This document shows, one piece after another, positions 36,325 to 46,868 of a DNA stretch of 64,000 nt; position 1 is the stretch's first letter, and each line of letters opens with the position of its first letter. The notes under the pieces were generated by a model. It was not told the DNA's origin. It saw only the letters and a program-made list of their open reading frames with translations, and did no database searches. Source of the stretch: Neoceratodus forsteri (Eukaryota; Chordata; Ceratodontiformes; Ceratodontidae); the NCBI GenBank assembly GCA_016271365.2, contig CM057456.1:666521501-666585500 (forward strand), in the 5' to 3' direction. The position numbers and the translations under genes were made by a program.

Positions 36325-37290
36325 TATGATAAAGTGTGTACTGTTGGCACACTGTAAATGTGATTAGGAGGGCAAGAGGGATACTGCAGTGTATAGAGAG
36401 TGGTATCAACAGCAGAAAGATGGAGGTGGTACTGCATCTGTATACATCACTAGTAAGACCCCACCTACAGTACTGTGTCCAGGTTTGGATACCACATCTC
36501 CAGAAGGACATAGAGTGCAAGCAGTTCAGAGGAGGACAACTAAAATGGTACAGGGTCTGCATCAGAAGCTTATTGAGGCGAGACTAAAGGACTCAACTAT
36601 GTACATTGTGGAAGAGAGGAGAGAGAGAGGGGGGATTATGATAGAGACCATTATAAAATGGGCAAAGGATTTCAAGCAATCTGATTGGTTGCTAGCCGTG
36701 CATTAGCAGTGTTTAATGCACAGCTAAAACGAGAAACCCCATTTAGAATACATAGACCCATTTTACAAGCACAATAAGCCACTCTGGGGATGTGCATTAG
36801 ACAGTTCTAATGCACGGCTAGGGGACTGGACTATGGACTCGTGCCTCACTATGTTCCCCTAGCCGTGCATTAAAACTGTCTAATGCACACCCTGTTGTGT
36901 CTTATTGCTTACTTAAATACCTCATAGGGTAAATAAGATACAGGAGGGAAGTACTTTTCAGAAAAAAGGCACTCAAGGACAAGGAGGCTTGATAAGAATC
37001 TGGAGGGGTAGATTCAGGAGAGTTGTGAGGAAGTACTTCTTCACTGAAAGAGTGGTGTATTCCTGAAACAGTCTTCCAGCACAGGTGATAGGGTGAAAAC
37101 AAGGGTGGGGTTCAAGAATTTATAGGACAAGCATAAAGGAATTTTAGGGAAAGGGAACGGGTCGGTGGGTGGGGGAATGGGCCAGAGATCAAGTAGTATC
37201 AATGGTGATACTATAGGCAGGGAAAAATGGGCACATGAAGTAGGCCAAGCAGTTGTCTGCTGGCAAATTCTGTGTTTCTATTCTATTAAC
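36325..37290 (+). pseudogene. CR1 3' fragment (C-terminal ORF2), interrupted
   Basis: Plus-strand segments read RRARGILQCIESGINSRK, LVRPHLQYCVQVWIPHLQKD and VEERRERGGIMIET, the CR1 C-terminal block. Coding is interrupted by a hairpin element (about 36656-36908). It resumes with CTTAAATACCTCATAGGGTA at 36911 and ends near 37286 (CTGCTGGCAAATTCTGTGTTTC-type tail). It is heavily mutated. Confidence 0.83.
36656..36908. mobile_element. Small hairpin (MITE-like) insertion in the CR1 fragment
   Basis: The CR1 sequence breaks after GATAGAGACCATTA and resumes at TTACTTAAATACC, so TTA may be duplicated. The insert holds inverted segments TGTGCATTAGACAGTT-TAATGCACGGCTAGGGG (36787-36820) and CCCCTAGCCGTGCATTA-AACTGTCTAATGCACA (36856-36889). 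A smaller hairpin, TAGCCGTGCATTA / TAATGCACAGCTA, lies near 36695-36727. A 3-base TTA duplication would fit a Harbinger-type MITE. Confidence 0.68.
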
Positions 37291-37324
37291 AAAAAATGTG
37301 CAAGTGTGACATTGAGTGGTTAAG

Positions 37325-37600
37325 GGGTCCCTTATGTTGGAGGCATTCAAGGCCCACCTTAAGGCCTTCTTATTTTACCCAGGCTTTTCTGGATTATGCT
37401 ATTCATCTATAGATCAGACCGCTGCTATTGATAATTTGATTTAGTTTATTACTTATGGGAAATGTTTTTAAGTGGAGTTAACTACCTATATGTTCATATT
37501 TTTCTTTTTTATTTTTTATTGATTTTGGTTTTTGAATATCTATCTATTTATTTGTACAGCACCCAGATCCTCTGGGATTGGGCGTCTTTTTAAATAAATC
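37325..37600 (+). mobile_element. L2-type LINE 3' end
   Basis: TTGGAGGCATTCAAGGCCCACCTTAAGGCC encodes LEAFKAHLKAFLF, a typical LINE C-terminal peptide. The 3' UTR ends GTACAGCACCCAGATCCTCT-GGGATTGGGCG and then TAAATAAATCTGCC, the L2-type end. Strongly 5'-truncated. Confidence 0.7.
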
Positions 37601-38675
37601 TGCCTTGCCTTACTCTCATTAATCTACAAATATCAACAGTTAAAAAACCTTCATAAAATGCAGGACATTTTACAAAAAAATACTTCCATTTTTATGGTAA
37701 CTGAAAAAGTGAAATAAGAATATTTTTGCTAGCTCTAATGAACATTAAGATAGTTTAGAAAATGACTTAAGAAAAAGTCACATTCTCATTGGCTGAAACA
37801 TCCTGTCATCCAGACTGTTATTTCTTAACAACGCCCGCTCTAAAACAAGTTTCAATTTGGGGTGCCACCATCACTAAGGCTATCATTGTGCACCCTCAAT
37901 TTTCAAATTTGCCATCTGTCATTTTTTTTCCCTATCGCTTACTGAGCTAGTTGGTGAACGGCCAACCCCCGTCCCTCCCTTACGCACCGTTAAACTGAAT
38001 ACAAAGTAATGGGGAGAGTACAGAAAACAGACTGTTTTTTAATTATTTTAACTAGGGACTGTTCCTGTCAAAAAACTCAATAGGGAAAACTGTATTGTGC
38101 CTACCGTAGTGCTAGACACTCAACACTCGTGCTGCACTTAGAAGCGAGTGGCAACTCCATTTCGATCTTCCAGTATTTTTCTGAAGAGACTCCATTGGCA
38201 AAGCATGCACTGGCCAAAAAACACAAAGTAACCAAAACTCCAAGGCAGGGAAGGTGAGAGAGAACTCTCAATATCCAGCAACCTCTTCACTGCACAAGAA
38301 ATCCCGGGACAGAAGGGACAGCTACCTCCGTGTCAAAGGGCAGGTCCTTTTAAACATAAACAAAACACACAAAAAAACCCAGCAATGATAGCAATTCTGA
38401 GGTAATTATGGTGCTCTGCTGTGGCATGTAGAACCAAAAGCCAAAAAGTACACCAAATATTTTTTTTAGTGATCTTAGAAAAAACCCGGGGAGACAACAA
38501 AGCAAAAGTGGAAAATGCTAATTTAAATGGCATCAGAGCCCTCTGCTGGCACAAGCACAGGTACTGCTTTACAGTAAAACTAACTTTTCACTGTTTTATA
38601 ATTGACTGTATATTTATGTTTTTATTTCTTTTAAAATATTAACGAAAAATGCCACCTATAACTCATTTTCTAAAT
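37601..38675. other. Unassigned interval
   Basis: No gene or recognised element. One possible short non-repetitive segment (38130-38340) has mixed base composition but no supported frame. Confidence 0.4.
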
Positions 38676-38821
38676 GCAATAATACCCTCCAGGGTGGGCA
38701 TTATGGGATATAATGGACCTTCCAGGGGCTATAAGACACTCCACCTGTGGCATCGGGCCTCATTATGTCCCCGGGTGGACCGATATAACCCAATAACACC
38801 CACCCTGTCAGGTATTATTGC
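38676..38821. repeat. Palindromic MITE-like element A
   Basis: The left end GCAATAATACCCTCCAGGGT is mirrored by ACCCTGTCAGGTATTATTGC at the right end. Arms are about 65 bases. Same family as the palindromes at 44.07, 44.75 and 51.33 kb (shared GCAATAAT...ACAGGGTG...). Confidence 0.8.
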
Positions 38822-38871
38822 TTACGTAACATACTATGAATAACATCATATGGAACATATGTAAGAATTAA

Positions 38872-39006
38872 CCCATGACAGAGTGTGGGTTACTGGGAAA
38901 ATAATCCACACCTGGGGGAGGGGTTGTGGCATGAGGCCACAGGCCAAGTGAGGACAACCACCCAGGCATGGATTAATTCCACACATAATCCATACTCTGG
39001 AGTGAG
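38872..39006. repeat. Palindromic MITE-like element B with TTAA flanks
   Basis: The ends are CCCATGACAGAGTGTGGGTT and AATCCATACTCTGGAGTGAG, with TTAA immediately on both sides (38868-38871 and 39007-39010). TTAA duplication is characteristic of piggyBac-type transposition (family knowledge). The element is too short to encode a transposase. Confidence 0.68.
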
Positions 39007-39102
39007 TTAATCAATTTATAACATGGGGATGAAAAATGCAGGGTGGACACCATTAAACATAAAGCTGCCAGGCTGAGACAAGCATGGTCAGTTGGGTGCA
39101 TT

Positions 39103-41720
39103 TAGAAACATAGAAACATAGACTTTGACGGCAGATAAGGACCGCTAGGCCCATCTAGTCTGCCCATTTCCCTACCTACAGGATAGGCCGCAGATCCTAG
39201 TTAACCAACAGCCTATATCTTCCTGCCCCCCACAAGAATTGCCTTATGCCTGTCCCATGCATTCTTGAATTCTCCCACAGTTTTAGACCCCACAACTTCC
39301 TCAGGAAGGCTGTTCCATGCATCCACTACCCTCTCTGTGAAATAATACTTCCTCACATTGCCCCTGAACCGCCCTCCTTCTATCTTTAAATCGTGTCCCC
39401 TTGTTCTTGCAAGTCTCTTTTTCTGAAAGATGCTGCCCTCTTGGACTTTGTTGATTCCCTTGAGGTACTTGAAAGTTTCTATCATGTCCCCCCTCTCCCT
39501 TCTTTCCTCAAGGGTATACATATTAAGCTCCTTTAATATCTCCTCATACGGCTTCTCTTGCAGACCCAGCACCATTTTAGTTGCCCTCCTCTGGACTGCC
39601 TCTATCCTGTCTATGTCCTTGCGGAGATGGGGTCTCCAGAACTGGACACAGTATTCCAGATGGGGTCTCACCAACTGTCTGTACAGAGGGATAACAACTT
39701 CCTGTTTTCTGCTGCTGATGCCTCTCCTATACATCCCAGTACACCCCGGCCCTCCCTACTGCCTTCTCATATTGCTTGCTAACCTTAAGGTCATCTGATA
39801 TGATTACCCCAGGTCCCTTTCCTGTTTTGTTGTTGTTACTACCTCCCCACCCATTGTGTATTCTTCCCTGGGTTCTTGTTTCCCAGGTGCATTATTTTGC
39901 ACTTTTTGCATTGAATCCTAGCTGCCATCGTCTGACCATTCCTCCAACCTTGCCAAGTCCTTTTCATTCTTTCCACGCCTCTTGTGTATCAACCCTGTTG
40001 CAGATCTTTGTGTCATCTGCAAAAGGCATACTTTTTCCTTCCAGTCCCTCTGCAATGTCACTGATGAAGACATTAAAAGGACTGGACCCATACTGAACCC
40101 TGTGGTACCCCACTGGTAACCCCCCTTTCTTCAGAGTGGACTCCATTTACAATTACCTTCTGTGTCCTGTTGTCCAGCCAATGTTTTACCCAGGCTACCA
40201 CCCTGGGACCCCCTCCCAGGCTGGTTAATTTGACTAATAATCTTTTGTGTGGGACTGAGTCAAATGCCTTGCTAAAGTCTAGGTAGGCCATGTCCACAGC
40301 CCCTCCCTGGTCTACTACTTTAGTCACCCAGTCAAAGAAATCTATTAGATTCGTCTGACATGACCTTCCCGCTGTAAACCCATGCTGCCTTGGATCCTGT
40401 GCTCCACTGACCTCTAGGTACTCAATTATTCTTTCCTTCAGAAGTGACTCCATCACTTTCCCTACTACAGAGGTCAGATTGACAGGTCTGTAGTTTCCTG
40501 CCTCTGTCTTGGTCCCACTTTTGTGAAGGGGAATTACATCCGCCTTCCTCCAGTCCTCGGGTACCACACCATCCTCCCATGATTTATTAAAAAGAGTAGC
40601 CAGTGGTTTCACTAGTTCCTTCCTTAATTCTTTTAGAATTCTGGGGTGAATTCCATCAGGACCCATTGCTTTGTCCACCTTCAGTATTAGGAGTTCTTGC
40701 AGAACCCTTTCTTCTGTGAAAGGACTGGGATCGACCCCCCTATCAAGAGTGCTTCTGTTAATTGGATTAGGCACTTCCACCTCCTCTTTTGTGAATACTG
40801 AGCAGAAATATTCGTTCAGTATTCCTGCTTTTCACTGTTCCCTCTGCCCACCACCGTTCATTCTATTCAGCCTCACTATCCCTCCCTTTGTCTTTTCACG
40901 CCGCTGATGTACCTGTAAAAGGTTTTATCCCCTTCTTAAATGAGTTGGCTATCTTTTCCTCAGTTTGGGCCTTTGCTATTCTGACTTCCCTCCTGCTTCT
41001 TTCTGCCTTAACTGGTACAGCTCTCTGTCCTGCTCCTTCTGTGTTTCTTATACTTCGAATGCTGTCTTTTCTTCCTGACTTTCACAGCCACCTCTCTTGA
41101 GAACCATAGTGGCTTTTTCTTTCGTTTGATTTGTTTATTTGCTTCACAAAAGGCTTGTTGCCTCTGTGATGGCAGTTTTGATAATTCCCCATTGTTGCTT
41201 CACACCTCCTTCTAGCCTGTTTGCTAGTGCTTTTCTGAGGCACTCTCCCATCTTGCCAAAGTCAGCCCTCCTAAAGTCCAGTACCCTCACTTTTGTATGG
41301 CTTGACTCTGTAGCTGAGTTTAACGTGAACCACATTGTTTGATGGTCACTTGTCCCCAGATGGCAACCCACTTCTAGATCTGAGATCCTCTCACTGCCCC
41401 CGTTTGAGATTACGAGGTCTAAGATTGCTCCCTCACGAGTGGGTTCTGAAACTAGCTGTCTAATGCCTGCCACCTGTAGGGCGTCAAGAATGGCCCTGCT
41501 CTTGGATGTGGCTGCAGCAAATGTGCTCCAGTTAATATCTGGCATATTCAGGTCTCCCATCAACAGTATCTCCCCTTTCTCTGCCATTCTAAGAATGCCT
41601 TCCATCATATCCTTGTCCATTCCTTCCCCCTGACATGGGGGTCTGTACACAAGCCCTGTGCGGATTGTGGTGCCCTTTCCAGTCTCCAAGGTGACCCACA
41701 GTGCCTCCTCTCCTCCCTGT
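39103..41720 (-). pseudogene. CR1-type LINE copy B, endonuclease to 3' end
   Basis: Reading from 41720 downwards: endonuclease segments LVYRPPCQGEGMDKDMM, ILLMGDLNMPDINW and LGTSDHQTMWFTL (41689-41144). Then RT from 40780: KAMGPDGIHPRILKELRK, NYRPVNLTSVVGKVMESL, QHGFTAGRSCQTNL, VDMAYLDFSKAFDSVPHK and VTSGVPQGSV. An FADDTK-type segment lies at about 40010. The CR1 C-terminus (39734-39213) reads RPHLEYCVQFWRPHLRKD, RRATKMVLGL and RTRGHDLKIEGG. The 3' tail at 39103-39170 is GGCAGATAAGG-type and CTATGTTTCTATGTTTC on the minus strand. Several frameshifts break it. The endonuclease N-terminus is missing (5' truncated near 41720). Confidence 0.92.
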
Positions 41721-41861
41721 TTACTCTTTTGTTCAGTTGATTACAATGAACAACTCAGCTTTGAAGACACACACACAAGCTCCTCTGACCCTTCCGAATG
41801 AGCAATGATCACTGCTTCCCCTAAACTTTGTCACTAGCCAGGATTTTTGCCATTTCTCAGT

Positions 41862-43306
41862 AACATAGAAACACAGACTTTGATGGCCGATAATGACTAC
41901 TTGGCCTACTTAGTCTGCCCATTTCCCTACCTATTGGATAAGCTGCAGATCCTAGTTAACCAACAGCCTACTTCCTTCTACCTACCACTATAATTGCCGT
42001 ATATCTGGTCATGCATTCCTGAATAACCCCACTGTTCTGGACCTTGGGACCTCCTCAGGAAGTCTATTCCATGTAACCATCACCCTCTCAGTGAAAAAAT
42101 ACTTCCTTATGTTGCCCCGAGCCATTCCCCCCTCTATCTTCAGATTGTGCCCCCTTGTTCTCGCACATCTCTTTTTCTGAAAGATGCTACCCTCTTGGAC
42201 TTTGTTGATTCCCTGGAGGTACTTGAAAGTTTCTATCATGTCTCCTCTCTCCCTCCTTTCCTCGAGGGTATTCATATTAAGCTCTTTTAGTCTCTCTTCA
42301 TCTGGCTTCTGTTGCAGACCCTGAAAAATTTTAGTTGCCCTCCTCTCAACTGCATCCATCCTGTCTATGTCCTTGTGGAGATGGGTCTACAGAACTGCAC
42401 ACAATATGCCAGATGGGGTCTTACCAACTGCCTGTACAGAGGGGTAACAACTTCCTGTTTTCTACTGGTGATGCCACTACCTATGCATCCCAGTATCCCC
42501 CCAGTTCTCCTTACTGCCTTCTCACATTGCTTGCCTACCTTAAGGTAATCTGATATGACCACCCCCCAGGTCCCTTTCCATTTTTGTTGTTGTTAGTACC
42601 CCCCACCCACTGTGTACTCTTTCCCCTTGGTTTTTGTTTCCCAGGTGCATTACTTTGCACTTCTTTGCAGCATTCATTCTAAGCTGCCATACTTTTGACC
42701 ATTTCTCCAACCTTGCCAAGTCCCTTCTCATCCTTACCGCACCCCCTTGTGTATCAATCCTGTTGTAGATCTTTGTGTCATCTGTAAAGAGGCATACTGT
42801 TTCTTCTGGCACCTCTGCAATGTCACCTATAAAGACATTAAAGAGGACCGGTCCCAGTACTGAACCCTGCAGTACCCCACTAGTAACCACCCTTTCTTCA
42901 GAGTGTACTACATTTGCTATTACCCTCTGCGTCCTGTTGTCTAGCCAAGTTTTTACCCAAGCTACCACCCTGGGACCCACTCCAAGTTACGATAACTTGT
43001 TTATTAATCTTTTGTGTGGGCCTGTGTCAAATGCCTTGCTAAAGTCTAGGTAGACCATATCCACAGCCCCTCCCTGGTCTACTACCTTGGTCACCCAGTC
43101 AAAGAAATCTAATAGATTAATTTGACATAACCTTCCCACTGTGAATCCATGCTGCCTTGGGTCCTGTTCCCTTCTGGCCTCTAAGTACTCAACAATTCTT
43201 TCTTTCAGAAGTGCTTTCATAATTTTCCCTATCAGTGAGGTCAACCTAACAGGTTTGTAGTTTCCTGCCTCTGTCTTGCTCGGACTTTTGTGAAGGGGAG
43301 TCACAG
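41862..43306 (-). pseudogene. CR1-type LINE copy C, RT and 3' end
   Basis: Same subfamily and orientation as copy B, and immediately 5' of it. It starts inside the RT at 43306 (PLHKSPSKTEAGNYKPV) and shows RQHGFTVGRLCQINLLDFFD, VDMVYLDFSKAFDTGPHK, SGVLQGSVLGPVLFNVFI and FTDDTKIYN. The C-terminal block RRATKIFQGLQQKP...RTRGHNLKIEGG follows. The 3' tail (AACATAGAAACACAGAC) lies at 41862. It is 5' truncated, with frameshifts near 42985 and 42360. Confidence 0.9.
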
Positions 43307-43870
43307 TACAGGGAAAGCTTTCACTCCTGAGTTACAGTAAATAGGTAATGGGAAACCCATAAGACCATATGAAGCTGAATTTCATTATCTTTGAATTCAG
43401 GTATTAGCTCACTGTCTTCTCCATTTGCAATCTTTTTAGCACTTATTTGATCATTCTACTTCCACACTATCAGTGCATTTACATGCAGTTTTGGAACAAA
43501 ACATGCTGATAACAGGGGCAGTATGGCAGGTTTAACAAAACATTTATTGTGGAAGCCTGGCAGGTTTTGCAAAACAGTTATTGGGTGTGGTCCTAGGAAC
43601 AGCTGCTGAGGCTGCTTTGCAATACCAGTAACTGCTGTAGAAAGACACCCAGTCACTCATTGCTTCACTGTCCTGTATGTTTTCACCTTAAACATTTACA
43701 CCATGTGTGATTTTTACATACATATCACGTTTTGCTGCTCTACTCAGTAAGATGGGGGATGTGCCACAGTAGCCCTCACTTCCTCATATGCCTTCAGCAA
43801 GGAATCATAGATAACTAAAGAATTAATCAATGGTCAGGAGATGTGTGTTCACGAGTCAAAGAGGAGCCTT
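43307..43870. other. Unassigned interval
   Basis: No recognised gene or repeat. Confidence 0.4.
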
Positions 43871-45190
43871 TTTCATCCCCATGTTATAATGCAAATTAAA
43901 TATTGCATCCTTGTTATAACTTGTGCCATTAACACTAAGTAACATACTATGAATAACATCACAAGGGGCATGTGAAATATTTAAAGTTGCATCCTTATTG
44001 TAACTTGTGTCATCAAAACAAATTAAATTACTAGGAAACGTATCACAAGAAATATATGTAATATTTATGCAATAATGCCTGACAGGGTGTGTGTGTGTGT
44101 GTCGTGCTGGGATAACATCACACCTCAGGTGGTTGGGCAGAAGAACATAGGCTGAGTGCATTCAACACTTGAGAAGTGACATTATTCCAGCACAACTGGG
44201 GAGAAGAATGAGCACATATACAGTACATGGCTAAAAAATGTCATAGTTATGCAGAGAACAAGTGTCACATCTCCTATAGTATTAGTTTAACAGGTTTTTT
44301 TTTTTTTTTTTTTTTTAGAAACGCTCCCCATGTTAAAGCACTGCGTCATGGGTTTGCAAATAATCAATTGTCTGGTATCACTCTAGTGTGTTATGAGATA
44401 CCAGGCATTAGATATTTGCATATCCATGATGCAGTGCATGTGGTGTGTTTCCTCACATGTGGTGTGTTTCCTCATAAAAAATAAATCTGTAAAATGAATA
44501 CTATAAAACAGATGTTCTGATACTTGTTCTCTGCCTAAATATGAAATGTTCTTGTCATGACAAATATGTTAGGTCCCACTATATTAGTTTAGCTGCAAGA
44601 CATCAAACACCTTTGGTAAGATGTGGTCATGTAAGTGGCTTAATGCACACAGTTATGTTATACTGAGATAACATTACAGTTCTAGGCAAACGCTGATCAA
44701 TCAGAGCTCATGGATTTGTTTTGCCATTGTATAATTCAGCAATAATGACTGACAGGATGTGGTATATCATGCAATATCATCACGCTTAGGGTGGATGGGT
44801 ACAAGGCTGCAAGCTGAGTGAGTTCAACAACCAAGAAGGGACAATATCTCATGATTTACCACACTCTGGAGTGCGTTATTGCTATTATGAACAGGCTTAA
44901 AAGTATTTTTCCAGTAAAAAATAAAATAAAAATACTTCAAAAACCCTTTGAAAGTGATGTATTTTGGGGTGTTGGAGGACTGTCTTTTAAGAAAATAGTT
45001 CCTGCAGGGCTATGGACAGTAGGTGGCTCTGCTGTAGTTGGAGTTTGTGGAGGAGGTGCAGCTGTGAATTCTCCTTCTCCCTCTCCCCCTTCCCTGCCTC
45101 TCCCTCTCTCTCTCTCTCTCTCGCTCTCCCTCCCTCCCTCTCTCTCAGCAGTGCATGAGATAGTTAGGAGCCAGATTAACTATGCGTACT
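43871..45190. mobile_element. Palindromic element, left portion (interrupted copy)
   Basis: This contains two palindromic cores of the GCAATAATG...GACAGGGTGTG family, near 44070-44180 and 44745-44885. They are followed at 44895-45060 by a segment that parallels 51485-51620 (AATAGTTC...GTAGGTGGC/GCAGGTGGCGCTG...TGTAGTTGGA). The same sequence types recur at 50.4-52.2 kb, beyond an L2-type LINE. The simplest reading is one element family split by that LINE. Confidence 0.6.
45061..45150. repeat. (CT)n-rich microsatellite
   Basis: CTCCCTCTC-type tract with about eleven perfect CT units around 45105-45130. Confidence 0.9.
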
Positions 45191-45408
45191 GAGTTGACCT
45201 TTTTTTTTTAAATCTTGTGGTCTGTTTGAGGGATAAGAATGTTTCTGGTGCTATGAAGTGTGTGAAAGAGTCAGCATTTATATCCGAACATTTATTTCAC
45301 TGGAGGCACCAGAGGGATCAGACTGAATAGCTTGGACACTCCCTGTCTTTCAAATACATCAGTAAGTTACTTACTGTCTTTGTTTAGCTTTGGCCTTATA
45401 GGTATACT

Positions 45409-46369
45409 GATTGGCTCACCTGTTCCACTAGTCCACAATGATTGGTTCACCTTCGGCAATAGAATTGAGCAGTGATTTTTGCTCGCTTCTCTCCTACTAA
45501 CTGCTGATCATTTTTCAAAAAGCCTGTACCTACTGCTATTATGTTACATGCCCAAGCTAAAAATGTATGATTGTGAAGTACTGCATAGTAGTAATGTACT
45601 GAGTTTAAATCGATTATGTGTTTAGGCGTCACTGCTCTAGCCTGTTTACTAATGTAGCCTGTTAAATTCTTTTTATTTCTGTGTTTTGTTTTGAAAGTGC
45701 CTTATTATCTTACTTTTCACCCTCTGCTTGGCTCTCTCTGACTAAACTCCTTGTATCTTGAAATCCTCCATCTAAAACCTAAGTCTTGGCTGCTTCTACC
45801 TGTGTTCCCTTCTCATAGTAATCCCTTGTACTTCACCCGTAGTGTAAGCCCTTCCCCCTCTGCTACTCGCTTTTGTGTTCTTTCCTTTTGCAATCCCTCC
45901 ATCAATTATCTGTGGCTTATCTCACTCCTGTCTATACAATTCTCTACCTATGTCTCTATCTCAAGCACCCCCACCCCCCACTGACAGTCTTCCGCCAGCC
46001 GCCTGACTACCGAATCCCTGTCTGCCAGTATATTTAACCCTGTGCCTCTCTTTTTCCTTTTAGGGACTCTCACCTGAGCGGCACTATTCTACAAGGGCAG
46101 TGTGCCTGAGCCATCTCTCCAGCCACCACTGCTTTTCCACACCCTCAAGCTCCCTGCCAATTTCCGGACTGTAGGAAGCAGATCCAGCCCTCAGGTACAG
46201 CCGCTGATTTCATTCTTGGAGCAGTCCTGGCTGGTAGATTCCGATTGGTGCAGCGCTGCAGGCAGACACTGATTGGCCTGTTCCACTAATCCACAATGAT
46301 TGGTGCGCCTTCAGCCATAGACTTGAGCGATGATTTTTGCTTGCTTCCCTCCTACTAACTGCTGATCAT
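45409..46369. repeat. Duplicated ~100-bp block in the LINE 5' region
   Basis: Segments 45409-45511 and 46270-46369 share GATTGG...CTGTTCCACTA, TCCACAATGATTGGT and CTCCTACTAACTGCTGATCAT. The spacing is about 860 bases. It resembles promoter-monomer duplications found in LINE 5' UTRs, but could be a separate repeat. Confidence 0.75.
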
Positions 46370-46868
46370 CCCCCCCCCCAGGCCTCCTTTAAATACAGTC
46401 GCACCTCCCTCCCTGACCCATTGGTTTATTTTTACCTTGTCTACCTCCAATCACAAGTAAGAGAAACAGGGCTATCCAGCTATTACCTAGTCTAGCTGCT
46501 CAGTTCCTCGCAGCCTGCTGTTGCTCCTCAGCAAATTTCTACATCCTGTTTCTTTATTAACCTGTCTAGGAGTTATGGCTTATGCCATCTTTATCCTGGT
46601 AATTTCAGTTAACAGTATATTCAATGCAACAGTATGGAATGAAGTGCCAGGCCATAGCCTGGTCCTGGAACTCCCTTTCCCAACTTAAACTGCCCCTACA
46701 CACTGCACCATCCTCATTTTGGCACCCCACCTCTTTCACTACACTCTCCACTCCTCCGCATTTGCCTTCTTACTCCCTTCACCTACATCTATCCATGTAC
46801 TTTTCATGACATCATTATACTGTTGAGTCAGCCTTTTCTTCCCTTGTACCAAACCTACGCCCCTAGCA

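Noticed and set aside
39430..43053. Plus-strand frames of 70-122 codons
   Set aside because: They are antisense shadows of the two minus-strand CR1 copies.
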